Part shown: in pieces, positions 50,599 to 63,973 of the stretch | Position numbering within the stretch: position 1 is the first letter of the stretch | How the letters are laid out: each line of letters begins with the position of its first letter | Assembly (NCBI RefSeq): GCF_032854445.1 | Contig: NC_088300.1 | Location: 36,935,608-36,999,607 of the forward strand | DNA from: Liolophura sinensis | Taxonomy: Eukaryota; Mollusca; Polyplacophora; Chitonida; Chitonidae | DNA: 64,000 nucleotides | Direction: 5' to 3' | Notes under the pieces: model-generated | Databases searched by the model: none | The model's input: only the letters and a program-made list of their open reading frames with translations | What the model was told of the DNA's origin: nothing | Program-made: the position numbers and the translations under genes

Positions 50599-50769
50599 AT
50601 GATATCCCTAGTGTCAAGGTTTGACCACTCCAATGATATCCCTAGTGTCAAGGTTTGGCCACTCCAATGATATCCCTTGTGTCAAGGTTTGGCCACTCCA
50701 ATGATATCCCTTGTGTCAAGGTTTGGCCACTCCAATGATATCCCTTGTGTCAAGGTTTGGCCACTCCAT
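50599..50769. repeat. 34-bp tandem repeat, five copies
   Basis: AATGATATCCCTAGTGTCAA, GGTTTGACCACTCC. GATATCCC recurs every 34 bp, the first two units have CCTAG and the last three CCTTG. The copies are nearly identical, so the array is young. Confidence 0.95.
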
Positions 50770-50811
50770 TTCTTGTCACATTCTGTATTGCTAGTATTAT
50801 TGCGGTGCTCA

Positions 50812-51051
50812 GAGCCCGGTTGTTCAAACCTGGTTTAAGACTTAATATCAGATTTAACTTTAAGCCAAGTCTTCCATTTTGCACTGAGCATAAAAAAATG
50901 GTGTAACATTGTATTAAATATGAACTAAAACTGCTGCTGATATATGTTGACTTTAGAGAACTGCATTGGCTGCTGATTTCGGATTAAAATCTAAATATAA
51001 AGTGTGACTTAATACCAGTATTAGCAAATACACTTTCAAACAACTGGGCCC
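50812..51051. mobile_element. MITE-like element with GCCC(G/A)GTTGTT ends
   Basis: The left end GCCCGGTTGTTCAAACCTGG and the right end, read on the other strand, GGGCCCAGTTGTTTGAAAGT are inverted repeats, with further partial pairing (GACTTAATA...ATC and GTATTAAGTC) inside. It is about 240 bp, AT-rich and non-coding. A possible CAG lies on both sides. It has the form of a non-autonomous DNA transposon; superfamily not assigned. Confidence 0.65.
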
Positions 51052-54000
51052 AGAACTTTTTACACTTATTTGCATCCAACCTGCTTTTGCATGTAGTTTG
51101 ACTATGTGTTTGTTATGTTGTTAAGAATACCAGTGGTTTTGTAAGGCTTGTGTAAGTAGAATTATCAGCTTCTATAGAAATAATGTCTCCAAAGTGAACA
51201 AGATCTTTCACATTATTTTTGTAACTACTGGGGTTAAATGGACCGTTTTTATCCTTGTTTGTCCTGTTCAGTAATGTATGCAGCTGAGATAATGTATACT
51301 TTAGTCTTATGTTAAGGTATGATTTGTTCAATTTTTGGAGTATAGGATAACTGTTTTACTGTTTAGTCAGCACTTTGATGCTCCAGTAAATTCAAAAGTG
51401 CAAGACAAAACTACTCTGCAGGCTTCCTTTCAAGGGGAGATAACTTTAAGAATGGAGTTAATACAGAGAGTTATGGACCTTGAGACGAATAACAGCTTTC
51501 TAGCCAAGATCATAAATATTTCTCAATCAAGATATTTTTAATGAAATTTACTACTCTATTCAAATCATTTCAACTCAAGCAAACCCTTACACATTTGGTG
51601 TAAAAGAGACTTGACTTTTTGCGTGCTTTATTTTAACTAGTTTTGTGTTATGAAATTGTTGCAATTACAACAGGAATTAATAAGATCCTATCATTACCAT
51701 TACATTTTAAGATGAAGATGTGTTTAGTTTCTTTTAGCTTGGTCTTTTCTGGCATGCACTGTACATAGCTGACAGCTTGAAAGTTAAATGATAACAGTAA
51801 AATGAACAGTTAAATGAATACAGTATTCAGGCTTAATAAGACATTCCAACAAAAGTAATACCCAGTGAAGTGTAGAGTACACATAGACCTACAGGTATGT
51901 GCTCACACATAGTGACTGTACCTTATCATGCCAGGCTGACTTATATATGACCTGTAATAATTATATAATGTATCTTTGAGTTTGTCAGTAATAACTTTAC
52001 TACACCGCATTGAGATAAAGTTTTGAACTGTGTCTGACACCACAGATGTGTTGTTGTACTATTTGACACAGTGGAGGGCTTTCAGCACAATCACGCTCTG
52101 ATAAACTCAGCAATGTTACTTTGCTTTTTCGTTAAATTCTCATCAGTGAACATGAGTCATCAGACAACAGTGTATGCGTACCTGCATGGTATAGGTTCTT
52201 GTCATTAGGCAAAACTTTTACATAGCAGATTTTTTCTACCTACATGTACTTCAAACCTAGTAAGTTACATAATATAGAGAACAATTTCAGTGATAATGCT
52301 TTAATACATTATGCTGATTTACAGAAACCAGAATGTTCTTTATTTTGAACCTTTGGTAAATTTTCCTCTGGTAAATGGTACCAAAATCACGCAAACGTTA
52401 GTATGGTAAACCCACCAACCTGTGGGAAGTACGGTAACTGACAAACTTTCCTAGATGTCCCAACTGGCCTGCTGAAATTGACCCACAGGCCGTAGGGGAC
52501 GGTACATGGTACAGTTACAGGTACACAGTTGTAGTTAGAAAAGCTAAGTCTGGCTCTCATCGGTGATGCTAGGTTTACACTATCCCTGGTGATGTAGAAA
52601 TGGAGAAGGTTTTGTTAGCTATTTCTTACACAATTGTTTTCAATAACTGTAGATTGTACGAGGGCAGTTTTACAGTACCATGCAGTTCCCATTCTTCAGC
52701 TAGATATTTTATAGAATATAACATGTAATGTTGCTGAATGGATATGCTGTTCACATCAAAGACTGACATGTTAGATGGGCTTAAATAACCCAGTTTGTAC
52801 TCAAGAAAGCCCTTTTTGGGAATATTTACTACTCAAGATCAATGTTTGCATTTGGTTTTAAATAATCAGATTAGTACTCAATGAAGAACTTTTTTTGGAA
52901 TATCAACATCTCCAGATAAATGTTTGCATTGAAAAAAAAAACCAATCGGGTACAAGTATTTTGTTTCCATGTCATTAAAACGATTGGCAGGATTTGTGTG
53001 TGCATCGTGAGGGGAGTCTGAAAAGAGAGTTATTGAGGTATTGTTTCGTGAACAGTGTAATGTCAATCTGAGCTGCTCAGTCTAGCCAAATTCATATTGT
53101 ACAGCAGTTATTACGGACATGATCGCCCTGTCATTATGCACAGAAAACTGTCAGGCCTTTCAGAAAGACGGAAGGTAATATCCAACGACGATGATAAGAC
53201 TGGGCTAGTTTTAATTGAGCCGCATCTGGCAAGGATTGCGCTCAATTGTGAAATCACTGGCGAATCCCATCAGTGGTGTTACAGTAGTGGACGGGAATGA
53301 AAACATGACTGACAAGCTGTGGCCAGGGTGTCAGGGCAGGGGACGTCTGCTGAGCGAACAAGAGGACAACTTTTGGCCTGAAAAGGGGGGACAACCCTGT
53401 AAAGGGTCAAACTGATCGAAAGTGAAAACACGAGGGAGCTGGTTGTATCGACGTATTGAGCTGACACAGATCAGTCTTGGCTCAGCGCATTGTCGCCTCT
53501 TCTCTCTAGGGATAGCGTTTCACCTGACAGTGTAGGGCTTGTGCTAAGACAATATGGAGGGCTGTCTATCAATCAGTATGTGGCGGGATGAATAAATTCA
53601 TCTGGTGACATGTGTGGGTCACTTGTGACAAAAGGAGGACAAATCTAATGAAACTGTGATTCATTGCCTGGCTTTCTAACTCAGTTTGTTGGTAACCTTT
53701 TCCTGAGAACAGTTGTGTGCATGGTTGGGGTTTTGTTTTCTGTTTGTTTTGCAGGCCAGGTGGTTGACTGCCTGTGGCTCATGCATTTATCTGCATCATG
53801 CGATAGCCTCTGCTATGGTTAGCAGATTATCACCTGGTCTACCTGTAGATACATCATTATGGATAGTGCTATTCAGTGAGTATATCCTCTGTCAACCATT
53901 GGCCCTAATATTGAGTTACCACAAGCCCACAAATGTTTTATCATCAGTTTTGAAGGAGGAGCCGCAGTGGCATTCACTTATTCAATGTAAATTTATACGA

Positions 54001-54058
54001 ACTTTCATGTTTTATAATGGCAGTCTACAGGATCTGATAGTGTATGGATTTGATATAT

Positions 54059-54300
54059 TTAATTGGTGTTTCTCGCCGCACTCAAGAATATTTCACTTAT
54101 ATGATGGCGGCCAGCGCTATAGTGGGTGGAAACCGGGCAGCGCCCGGGGGAAAACCACGACCATTTGCAGGTTGCTGCAAGACCTTCCCACATACGCCCG
54201 GAGAGGAAGCCAGCAAGAGTTGGACTTGAACTCACAGCGACTGCATTTGTGAGAGACTCCTGGGTCTAGCGCGCTAACCAATTGAGCCACAGAGGCCCCT
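54059..54300 (-). mobile_element. Near full-length SINE, first of a head-to-tail pair
   Basis: Minus-strand copy from TTAATTGGTGTTTCTCGCCG through GCCAGCGCTATAGTGGGTGG and CTTGAACTCACAGCGACTGC (B box) to CTAACCAATTGAGCCACAGA (A box) and GGCCCCT. The AAAT tail is reduced. It is more diverged than its neighbour. Confidence 0.92.
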
Positions 54301-54320
54301 GTAAGGGTTTGAACTTGGGT

Positions 54321-54563
54321 TTGGTGTTTTACGCCGTACTCAAGAATATTTCACTTATACGACGGCGGCCAGCATTATGGTGGGTGGAAACCGGGCAGAG
54401 CCCGGGGGAAACCCACGACCATCCGCAGGTGGCTGGCAGACCTTCCCACGTACGGCCGGAGAGGAAGCCAGCATGAGCTGGACTTGAACTCCCAGCGACC
54501 ACATTGGTGAGAGACTCCAGGGTCATTACGCCTGCACTAGCCAACTGAGCCACGGAGGCCCCT
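54321..54563 (-). mobile_element. Near full-length SINE, second of a head-to-tail pair
   Basis: Minus-strand copy from TTGGTGTTTTACGCCGTACT to CCAACTGAGCCACGGAGGCC. All modules are present: tail end, GTATAAGTG block, GGGCAGAGCCCGGGGG hairpin, ACCTTCCCACGTACGGCCGG, B box and A box. It lies 20 bp from the other copy in the same direction and has no AAAT tail of its own. Confidence 0.94.
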
Positions 54564-57389
54564 CAGATGAAATAGATCATTAATTTAATTATGTAGACGA
54601 TATAACCTTTAGGTAATTATATTAAGTGTATAAACATAAATATGAAATGCTAACATGAAAAAAGATTTTTGATGAAAAATGTTTATGAAAAAATTGTTAA
54701 TTTATCACATAAACAATGTCTCCATGCACACATTTGTGATGCACACATGGTGTATGGACGAGTGGTATATTGAGTATTTATATCAGGGATGCTTGCATGC
54801 CTTTAAGTTTAATTGGAAGAAAGCGTTACTATATTTTTCTGGTGATGTTTCAAGGTAAATGTAACTCATCTCTGTGTTTTCGCCTTGTCGCTGTCGGTCT
54901 GTCAAGCTGTCAAAGTTGATGAATGACTTGTGTAGTCTACACTCCATGTACATACATATATATGTACAGGTCAGCCTTAAGTTTCAACTTGTAATCTTTT
55001 AGAAGTATTGTTTAGAAACATGGCGTGCCTACAAAGTAGAGAATCCCCTTGACATTTATTTTTTATCATCATTTAATGAAACTTGTTTTCTTCGTTACAT
55101 GTGAACATATGTGTTTCTATAAAATATTCTAAACTTGTTTAAATGCACAGGTAGATTAGATGGCAATTTTTAGCATTTTGGACCCACTATTTGTGGATTC
55201 CTACAGAAAACAAGATCTTCAGCAATGTTCTAGAATTTTCTTTAAACCAATATACTATATTGTCACATCTACAAATGAAAAGTGTAGATGAAGTGGAAAA
55301 AGGTGTATAAGCGAGAAAAGGGGAAAAAAAGTAAATAAAATTATTAATGTGAGCAAAGGACTGCATAGATAGTGCAGGTAATACCAGTAGCTGCTGCCTT
55401 TATTAATAGCCTGCTGTTAAATAACCGTGTCTTTATGAATTGCCATCATTATGAAGACATCTTCAGTTATCTACATTTTAAGTGGCATCTTGCGTGAGCT
55501 AAGGTGACATACATCTTTATACTGAGGATTGAAGTATGTGTATTAAAGTGGCAAGTGTTTTTACAATCCTGTTTGATCTTTTGTCTGGCCATGAGGACAA
55601 TTAAGATGGGGTAATGAGATAACAGCTGTTACATGAGAGCCTTGGGCAGGGGGGCTGAAGGGCAACTCATTTTTCATACCTGTTAATAAATGAATTGATT
55701 AAAGCTGCATTTCTAACGCATATATTGGCCATTTGGAGGCCCAAATGGCCCAATGAAGTGGGCACTACCCCCCAAACCCACCTCCAACTTCCCAACCCCA
55801 ATATGCTTGCCAATTCCTCTGTTAAGTGGAAATATCCCAAAAGGTGTATGATATTGATACCCTGGTACAGCTCTGGTTGTCGGTTTCTTTTGCACAACTA
55901 AAATACATGTGTAGGTAAATAAATGAGTTTGCAGTTATACACATATGTAAATCAGCCACTGTACAAAACATGTCTGATTTCAAGTTCGTGGAGATACACT
56001 GTTTGTACAGATCATTAACACAAGGTCTTCTAAGGAATTCTCAAATCTACCCATAGTAATTGCCATTGGAGGTAGAAATCGGTAATTAACGTAAATAAAT
56101 TGCTAATTTGTGTAAGGGAACTGCATGATCATTAATGTTAATTTATCTGATCATTTTTTCTTTGCCTTTTCCGGCCATGTGGTAATAAGTGTGAAGAACA
56201 GCTGTCTATTGTGCAAGAGCAAGAGGTTGAGGTTTGCCTATATGTACATAGTTTAGATGTTGGAGGATTAAATCTTTAATTGAGACAACAGAAAAATAAA
56301 ATAACAACAAAGAACCTTTGTGAAAACCAGATTGGGTAGAACTTCCACTTCCTCCACGGGTCTAATTATAAGATATGTAAGAAATAAATACAAATTATCT
56401 CTAATGTTTTTCTTCAAGTTTGATGAACAAGATTTATGAGTCTGGCAGAGGGAGGAGGTGATTGATCACGGAAAGTGTAGGGTTTTCTAGACAGAAAAGC
56501 CAACAGGGATAGAAACTGTCATCAGGGTATCCTGTGTGGCACACGTCCATGAGTCCTACTGTACTTAGCATTTGTCTCATTCCTTCAACGTAACTTTGAA
56601 TACATTTTTATTTATGTAACCCACTCCTGTGTTTTGGGATATTTTTTCTGCAAACATAGCCATATTTTTTTTAAACATTAATGATGAATTATATCTCACC
56701 TGCTTTGTATTATTAACTGCTTAAAGGAACAATATTGTCAGTCAGTGATGAGTATAATTTTCAAACTTGCATGTAGGTACATATACTCAAATTGCCGGAA
56801 TATATCCAACTCTAAGGAAACTTCAGCCACACAGTTGTCTGAATAATCCAGATTTGTCCATAAATCTGAAGGAACCATAGTGTATAGTGTGCTATGGCTT
56901 TTAATGAGTCTGTCACACACTGCATCCCAGAACAACTTAAAAACTTTGCCAAAACTAACAGGTTTGTTGTTTCAATATCAGTACCTTTTGTTACAGTACA
57001 TGTATCAATCTTTCAGTGTTTTCAAAATATCCACGGGATCCACTTTTAACATGTAATCCCTAAAAACAAAGTATTATAAATTAGGTAAGAACCTTTATTA
57101 CAGGAACAGGCAAGAACAGTTATTACAGAAGGAAGCTAGAAAATTTTTCTAGAATGAAGTGAACACGGACCTTGATTACAAAGATTGATAAAAAGCATTA
57201 TTACGAAAATAGAAACCTTCAAACTGTTAAGAACATTTGAAAGATAACAAACATGATTTTCCACTATAAAATAGGAGTGTTTATATATGTATTATTAATT
57301 CTGTTGCTTAATTTGACCTTATTGTTGTTTCATGATGCGTGTCTGTCAATCAGTGTGTACATGTGTATGTTGCTATGTACCTGGGTCAT

Positions 57390-57484
57390 TGGTCTCCTCT
57401 TATCTCTACCACAATAATGCATATATAAGTGAAATTTTATTGTGTATGGCGTAAAACACCAGTCAGATAAATAAACAAATAAAT
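57390..57484 (+). mobile_element. Diverged SINE 3' fragment
   Basis: CTACCACAATAATGCATATA, then TAAGTGAAATTTTATTGTGT, ATGGCGTAAAACACCAGTCA and GATAAATAAACAAATAAA. This is the family's tail module with several changes and a small deletion of the GGCCGCCGTCG block. Confidence 0.8.
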
Positions 57485-60400
57485 TCTTTGTACATGTACA
57501 GTATAAGGATGATGGAAGTTAGGACATATATATATAGCAGCTGTCTGCCACAGATGAAATTTGTCTGTCTGTTTGTTGACTTTGATGTGTTAACCAGTTG
57601 TTTTATAGGGAGACATTTAGTCATTCATGGCATCATGGGCGCATAGGCAGTTTCTTAATGGGCACCAAATATGGGCAACCCATTCTCTCCAGCTGTGTCT
57701 TATTCATAAAAGCGGACCTCCTTGATAACTGAATTCATGTCAGCAATAATGGTGTGCTTTTTAGATGAAAGTACAATGGCTTTATTATTATTTTTTTTTT
57801 TTCAGCTTCAGTCTGTGTTGTTTTAGCATTTTTTTACGTTAATTGAGCATTACTGCCATTAAGTTAGGACAGATATTATGACAGGATTGGATAGGCGACG
57901 CATGTGTCACCTACGCTGGTCTACATTTCGTGTGTACATACATGTAGGTTTATGACTCTGACCTTTATAGTCATTCATCCATACTGTAATCTGTGGCCGC
58001 CATACATTTAAGCAATGCAGCTATCAATTTATGACGTTTTATTATCAAGGTATTAATACAAACCATAAGTAACCGGTTCTAGATTGAGAAGGACGAAGAT
58101 CAAAGGGAATGTTATTTCCTCAGGTTACCACAGTTGAGCGAACATAGAGATAAAACCTGTTAAAAAACTGAAACCACATGGGTTTATTTATAATGAGACT
58201 TAATATGATTAGCTTAGGTTCATTTAATACAATTACTTTGACTTCATTATCAATTACGGGATTTACAGGAACATGTAAAATTTGGCAGATTCATTTATTG
58301 TTAATACTTGTGAGATCTGCATCCTTGTTAACAGCAAGTAAATTAGGGAAGAAGTGCTTAGAAGCTTTTCATGGGCATGAAATTACGGAAAAAGATGTAA
58401 GAAATGTTTTTATAGTTTAAATATAGCCCATGGTTGCATATGCCTTTTGGGCTTACATGTATATGTATTTGTACGGTATTTACCGTTGAGAAAAACAATT
58501 GTAAAGAAAGATTGCCTGGATTAAGTGTTACCTTGGTTACAGGGTTATCATTCCTAACAGGTATTAAGCTGTCCGAGTGTTAACTGTTACCTCAGTGTCA
58601 CTCTATAATCAGTTCTCAATAGACATGATAGAGAGACTTGTGAATTAGGTGAGTGTGCATTGGCGTTTGCTGCTAAGGCCAGTGAAGGACCTGGGTACCC
58701 TTAATGATGAAGTCAAGCTCTTAATCTGGGTGTGCTGTTTGTGTGATTAGCCCCTCCCTGGGGACTGCCAGGTGCTCATGACATATTCCACCTGATTTGT
58801 GGGCTATTGATTACCAATGCTTAATACACTTTGGTAATTATTCTCTGAACTCATTTATGTGGGAATTTAATAAGTGTTTGGTTTCAAACTACCCTCATAT
58901 AGGCTTTTTATTGTCTAGTTGTTTTAAGCATAAATTGTTCTCACAGGCCCTGCACATGTATAAAAAAAAGATCTAATGACGAACACCTCACCATAGTTGT
59001 GATGTGTGATATCAAAGTGGATCTGTTGACATGCACACATGCTGCAAAGTTTTGCCTTTCGTTGCTAAGGATTTCATTTGTTTGATATTAGACTGACAGT
59101 ATATGAACTTTTGATCCAGATTACGTGTGTGTATTTGAACAAGAGTCAGAAATTGTTATATGCCCTCAGACGTGTACATGTATGTGTCCAGTTCCAAATT
59201 TTCCTTCTCCATCTTTAGCTTTTTTCGTCTTTTTGTTTTTATTATAAAAGCTGATTTTTGTCTTTGTTTGTGTTCAGTTTATTTGTTGTTATTCTATGTT
59301 ATGCATTGTTTCATTCCCTCAATGAATTTCTAAATACTGACCCTTATTTCCGTGAAATATTAGCCTGATTAAATATTAGGTTATAATCAGTTAGGGACAT
59401 TTGCGGTCACCAAATTATCCGCAGGGTCCAAATATATTCAGATAAATTCCGTGCCCTAGATTTATCATCTGCGGTAAATCCAGGAGATCCATGTTTATGA
59501 ACATATATTCCTTAATTACATTGTGCATATGTTAAACAATATTTCATAGTAAAACCTGAGGAGTAGATGCATTTAAGTAATGGAACTGGATAAAACAGAT
59601 ACTGTACTGTAGATAACATTTTTGTCCCCCTCTACAGTGTCATTTATCTGGCCTATTTAGTATTCACTGATGTAGTACTCAGCTTGTGTCCTGGGAATGC
59701 CCTAGAAGTCTTTTGTTGTGGATAAATGATTCATTTGTAATTCTATTGCCTTTGCCCCCATAAAACCACATCACACTAAAGCTGTAAACTACAGCTGTGG
59801 AATTTATGTATCGTAGGCACAGCAGAGCGAGCAGTACTTGCTTAGCGCGCCAGTCTCAGCCTTCTTAAAAGTGCCGTAAATCTCTTCCCTGAAGCGAGCA
59901 ATGAAGCCTACATAATGGTTTATTAGTTTTCTCATTTCCCTACAATAAATTTTCATTGGCTTTGTGTTTTGACAGGCTTTGACTGCCAAGTTTTGTTTGC
60001 TCGATTATTCATACAGCCAGGTTTTTTTTTTTTTCTTTTTTTTATGCTCGCTTCTAAATTATTGATAATTTTGTTTGCAGATATTAAGGCAGGTTTTGGA
60101 GACCATCTGTTCTATGGTGGTTAGTTCCCCAGTCAGTCAGCCATCAGAATCTGAAGCCAGATTTAGAGGCCAATATTTATGCAAGGATTCCGTCATTTGA
60201 TTAGGGGCACACAATACGACAACAAGCGTTCTTTGATGCTTGTAGCAGGTTATCAACCAATGGTATTAGAGGACAATTAATGGGTAATAGGCCTGCTGTG
60301 GCCGTTCCAGCTCAGGAGTCCTTTATTTGCACACACTTTCTAGCAATCATTAGCAAGAAATAGCTGCAAATACTAATTTGAAATTGATTGCCAGACGTTA

Positions 60401-60646
60401 GCATGAACACGATTGTGGAATTTAGCAATTAGGTTATCTGGCCTCAGTGGAGTTGAGAGGATTTATTACACCATAAGACAATTGGTCAGGTTTTTTGCCA
60501 CGTTTACGATCTTGGAATTGTGTTCAGTGGCTGTGTGTTATGTAACATAAGAGAGAGTTGCGTCGGCCAGCGGGCTTGAGCACATGTGCATTGTGAGTGT
60601 TATTATTTATTACATATTTACATGTTTTGTTTTTTGTATTTCCATG

Positions 60647-60649
<3 letters not shown>

Positions 60650-60685
<36 letters not shown>
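60650..60685. repeat. (AT)n microsatellite
   Basis: About 36 bp of pure AT alternation, 250 bp upstream of the second CxxC exon. Confidence 0.95.
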
Positions 60686-60687
<2 letters not shown>

Positions 60688-60934
60688 GTCTGTGTGCATA
60701 TATTTGTACTCTTTCATGTCATGTGTTTTTTCATCCTTAATTACTGCTAAATAGTAAACTTTTAAAAGAAGCTATTCAAAAATATCAAAACATGTTTGAT
60801 GCATGCTCATGTCAGTTGTATTTAAGTACCAGTGATTTAAGGTATTACATAAAATCATTAATGCAGTAGTTTAGGAATGTTTGTGTTTTTTTTTTTTTTG
60901 AGTACTAATGATTTAGGAATCATTATACTTCCAG

Positions 60935-61191
60935 GACCCCAATTTGGCCAGTAAAATCGCAGAGCGCCTGGAGGTACCACAGATCAGTCCAAAGTTTGCC
61001 TTGAGAGATCGCTGTGATGTTTGTGACACCCATATTAAACAGTTGAAACAGGAGGCTGTTGCGATGGTGCACTCAATACAACAGGCCCAGTGTGAATCTG
61101 CCCCACCCATGAACATCCCTGCCCTGGTAGGCTCCTGTAACTTCTCTCAAGTGCAGAGGAATAACCCAGGGGCAAACTTCAACCACCCCAG
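60935..61191 (+). CDS. KIF26: KIF26-like kinesin, exon with the second CxxC motif
   Basis: The acceptor CATTATACTTCCAG ends at 60934 and the donor GTAAAA starts at 61192. The exon is 257 nt, enters in phase 0 from 38599 and leaves after the second base of an Arg codon. The peptide begins DPNLASKIAERLEVP. It carries DRCDVCDTH (Cys 27 and 30 of the exon), then IKQLKQEAVAMV, and near residues 61-67 IPALVGS. The order of a DP-x(n)-LQVP-like segment, RCD-x-C, H-x-x-QLKQEA and IP-x-LVGS follows vertebrate KIF26B as I remember it, so the family call is strong. Together with Cys 178-185 of the previous exon this gives two CxxC pairs that could bind a zinc ion. Zinc binding is inference. The part after residue 67 is polar and has no recognised domain. 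Confidence 0.93.
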
Positions 61192-63283
61192 GTAAAACAA
61201 ACTGTCTCACTTTTTATCTCTTTCTTATACAATGTAGCTTTGACCTCCAGCTTTTAAATATTTTATATTTTGAAGTATATAGCAGCACCATTACTTGTGT
61301 GTTTACAAGCAATTTCACACTAAATTATCCAAAAATGAAATAAACATAGGACTGAAAATGCACCTTTTTATATTGGCACATGATTTTGTGATTTTCCTCT
61401 TTTTCTTGGCTAGCTGATCATGTAAATATGTCTTCAATACGGTTGCCATTAAAATGTGCCCAGTAAATGCTTTTTTAACAAGATGGATGGTGATCATGGA
61501 TAAGTAATTTGATCTCCTTACCTTTTGCTCCCCATGTGATTGTGCTTTTTTGTCTCATTTTGATACAAATTTTAGTAAATTAACCTCCATATTTGCTCTG
61601 TTTGTTTTGTTAAAAGCATACTTTTAAACCTCCATGCAGTATACACTTCAGTATAAAACAAAGCTAATTACACAGACCTGATGTGATACAAGTGGCCTGA
61701 AATATTCATGAGAAATAACTCAATGTGAGTTGTCTACAATTCATACTTGTATACTTGAACAGGTGTGTGTCTATACGTGTACATGTAAACGTTTGTATAC
61801 TGGTACATGTGTACGTCTGTATACTGGTACACGTGTCTGTCTGTATACTGGTACATGTGTATATCTGTAGACTGGTACATGTGTACGTCTGTATACTTGT
61901 ACAGGTGTACGTCTGTATACTGGTACACGTGTATGTCTGTATACTGGTACATGTGTACGTCTGTATACTTGGACTGTCTTGTGTGAGATTATTTTGGGAT
62001 TATGCACAGATATCTACTTAGTGGACTGACACTTCCTATTTGTTATCTCATCTAGGAGTTTTAATGCATCTGGTTTCTAAACAATGCTCAAATTATGATA
62101 TTGTCCTCCCGTGGCAGTGCAGGCACATGTACAGTCACATTTACAATTTAGAGTGAGTCACCAAGGGAAAGAACTCTTGAAAGCCTCTTGGCTTTGTGGT
62201 CTTGCCCATTTGCTGACCACAGCTGTGGTGTGCCCCCCTTTTAAGGTGTTTTATGTGAGAGCAGTTTCTGACAGTTTCCACACATTTAGATGTTATATAA
62301 GGTAACAAATATGTCAATGGACAACTGCCCTGTCCCATTCAAACATTTATCACGCAATCTCAGGTGAAAGCCAACAGGTCTCTAGACTTGTGAATTAATT
62401 TGAGATTTTTGTTTTTCATTGCCAATTTTTTTTTTCTTCCAAGAGGGCAAAAAATGCTATTCTAAAAAAAAATGTTGAAGCGAATTAAACAATTTTCTGG
62501 GTTTTACTACAAAAGGCCTTGCACACAGGTGTGGTGACTTGGTAGGAGAGCAGGGTGATAAATCATATGAGTAGACAGGCACAGCCAGGGAGGCTTTTCT
62601 CAGGCAAGACCTCCCTCTGAACTCAACCAGCCACTTTTTTGTGTTGTATAGTCAGGCTAGCTTCCAGTTAATCAACTCCTTTGTCATAAATTACCAAGGT
62701 CTATATTACATTCATCAGACTTTGTCTTAAACTCTCTCGCTCCATCTGAGATCTAGACCCAACTTTTAGGACTTTTTAAAAAAATTTTTTTTTTTTTTTA
62801 GTTTTGGTGGCAAGTTTACATTCTCATTAGCTCAGTCATTACTGTGCTGTGATGCAACTGAGAAATTGATTTAAAAAGACTAGTCAGTGTTTTTATCGTG
62901 CCTTATGCCACAAGTGTCTGTATCTGAGAAGGATTGTTAACTGATGTCTCTTGGCTTCTGAAGTCCCCAGTCTGTGCAGGTCACCTGAATTCAGATTGCT
63001 GACACTTGACACGTCTGCTCGTTTGACATTTCATTACTACAAGGCTCTTCTTAAAATCCAGTGTTTTTAATTACCTGGATTCTTCTCTCTTCATTGTCTT
63101 ATTCCAAGGTGAGAATTTTACACATTTGCCCATTCCTATAAGAACATTTTTATGCGAACAGGTCATCATTGATTTTCACCTGAATTGTACGTACTGCATT
63201 TCTTAGGGATCAACCTGATCTCATGGAATTCTAGTTGCGTGTTTTTGTAATTGTTTTTATTCTTTTATTTTCTGTCCACACAG
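61192..63283 (+). other. Intron 4 of the KIF26-like gene
   Basis: 2.1 kb, phase 2, with donor GTAAAA and acceptor CACAG. It contains a 24-bp minisatellite at 61.75-61.97 kb and A/T homopolymer runs near 62.4 and 62.78 kb. Nothing else is recognised. Confidence 0.85.
61745..61974. repeat. 24-bp minisatellite, about nine copies
   Basis: The unit is GTCTGTATACTGGTACATGT plus GTAC. GTATAC or a variant recurs at 61771, 61795, 61819, 61843, 61867, 61891, 61915, 61939 and 61963. Being a multiple of three, it leaves short open frames on both strands, which are not genes. The unit combines the palindromes GTATAC and GTACATGTGTAC. Confidence 0.93.
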
Positions 63284-63420
63284 GCAAAGCCGACAGACAA
63301 AGATTCCTTACTCTTCCAATTCATCGTATGTGACTCCCTCGGCTCCTATCGCAGCTCAAGCCCAGGCGTACCTGGAGCAGAATGTTCGCAGCATGGATCA
63401 GTCCAAAACGATGTGCTCAC
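63284..63420 (+). CDS. KIF26: KIF26-like kinesin, exon upstream of the motor domain
   Basis: The acceptor TTCTGTCCACACAG ends at 63283 and the donor GTAAGT starts at 63421. The exon is 137 nt. Its first base completes the split Arg codon from 61190-61191, and it ends with one base of the next codon (phase 1). The peptide is Ser/Thr/Gln-rich, with IAAQAQAYLEQNVRSMD near its middle. This resembles the short conserved AIQAHQYL stretch that lies before the motor domain in vertebrate KIF26. There is no P-loop or motor motif here. The protein continues into exons beyond 64000. Confidence 0.85.
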
Positions 63421-63942
63421 GTAAGTCTCCACAGAATCTTTTCAAATATTCTCTCTGTATCTGTTTTTCAGTGACATCTGTGCATACGTCACTGACTGTT
63501 CTGTCTGAGCTTCTTAACTTTGTGCCAGCTCTGTATTGTAGGCCCTTAATCACTGTGAAAGTCGTTGCACCTAAAGTTAGCATGATAGGCTTTTTAAACA
63601 TGCAAAATACCCAAGAGCCTAATTGGAACTGAAAATGTTGAACAGATTTTTTTTTTGTGTAAGGCAAAGGCTCCATAAACCTGCTCTAATATCACATCAG
63701 TCTTAATGCTCCCCCTTATCAGTTTAAAATTCCTATTTGCATATACCTAGTCCATGTTGTAATAACGGACAGGTAGAGCATTAGCGTAATCTGGAAAGTA
63801 TGATTTCTTGTCAATAAAAATAACAACATATTTAACTAAATTACAGTTTTAGTGTCTGTAACAGAGCATTGACAAATAGCACACTGTGTTCTTTTAATGG
63901 AGCCATCCTACTTAAAAAGAATATTGTGACATAGCTCTCCCC

Positions 63943-63973
<31 letters not shown>

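Larger units (their letters stand above)
38600..60934 (+). other. Intron 3 of the KIF26-like gene (22.3 kb)
   Basis: Phase 0, bounded by GTAAGT at 38600 and CAG at 60934. It is AT-rich, CpG-poor and dense in TACATGTA-type palindromes. It contains SINEs at 42.6, 42.8, 44.3, 44.6, 45.4, 54.1, 54.3 and 57.4 kb, the 78-bp array at 45.7-47.8 kb, a 34-bp array at 50.6 kb, a MITE-like element at 50.8 kb and an (AT)n run at 60.65 kb. Patches near 43.3, 48.7, 53.1 and 59.8-60.5 kb keep CpG and look less simple; see findings. No internal exon is convincing. Confidence 0.8.

Noticed and set aside
50599-50769. CRISPR-like array
   Set aside because: The 34-bp units are directly adjacent with no unique spacers, and the setting is an animal intron. 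The 23-bp and 24-bp arrays were rejected for the same reason.
53713-54252. 179-codon plus-strand frame
   Set aside because: Its second half is the antisense of a SINE and the first half has no recognisable domain.
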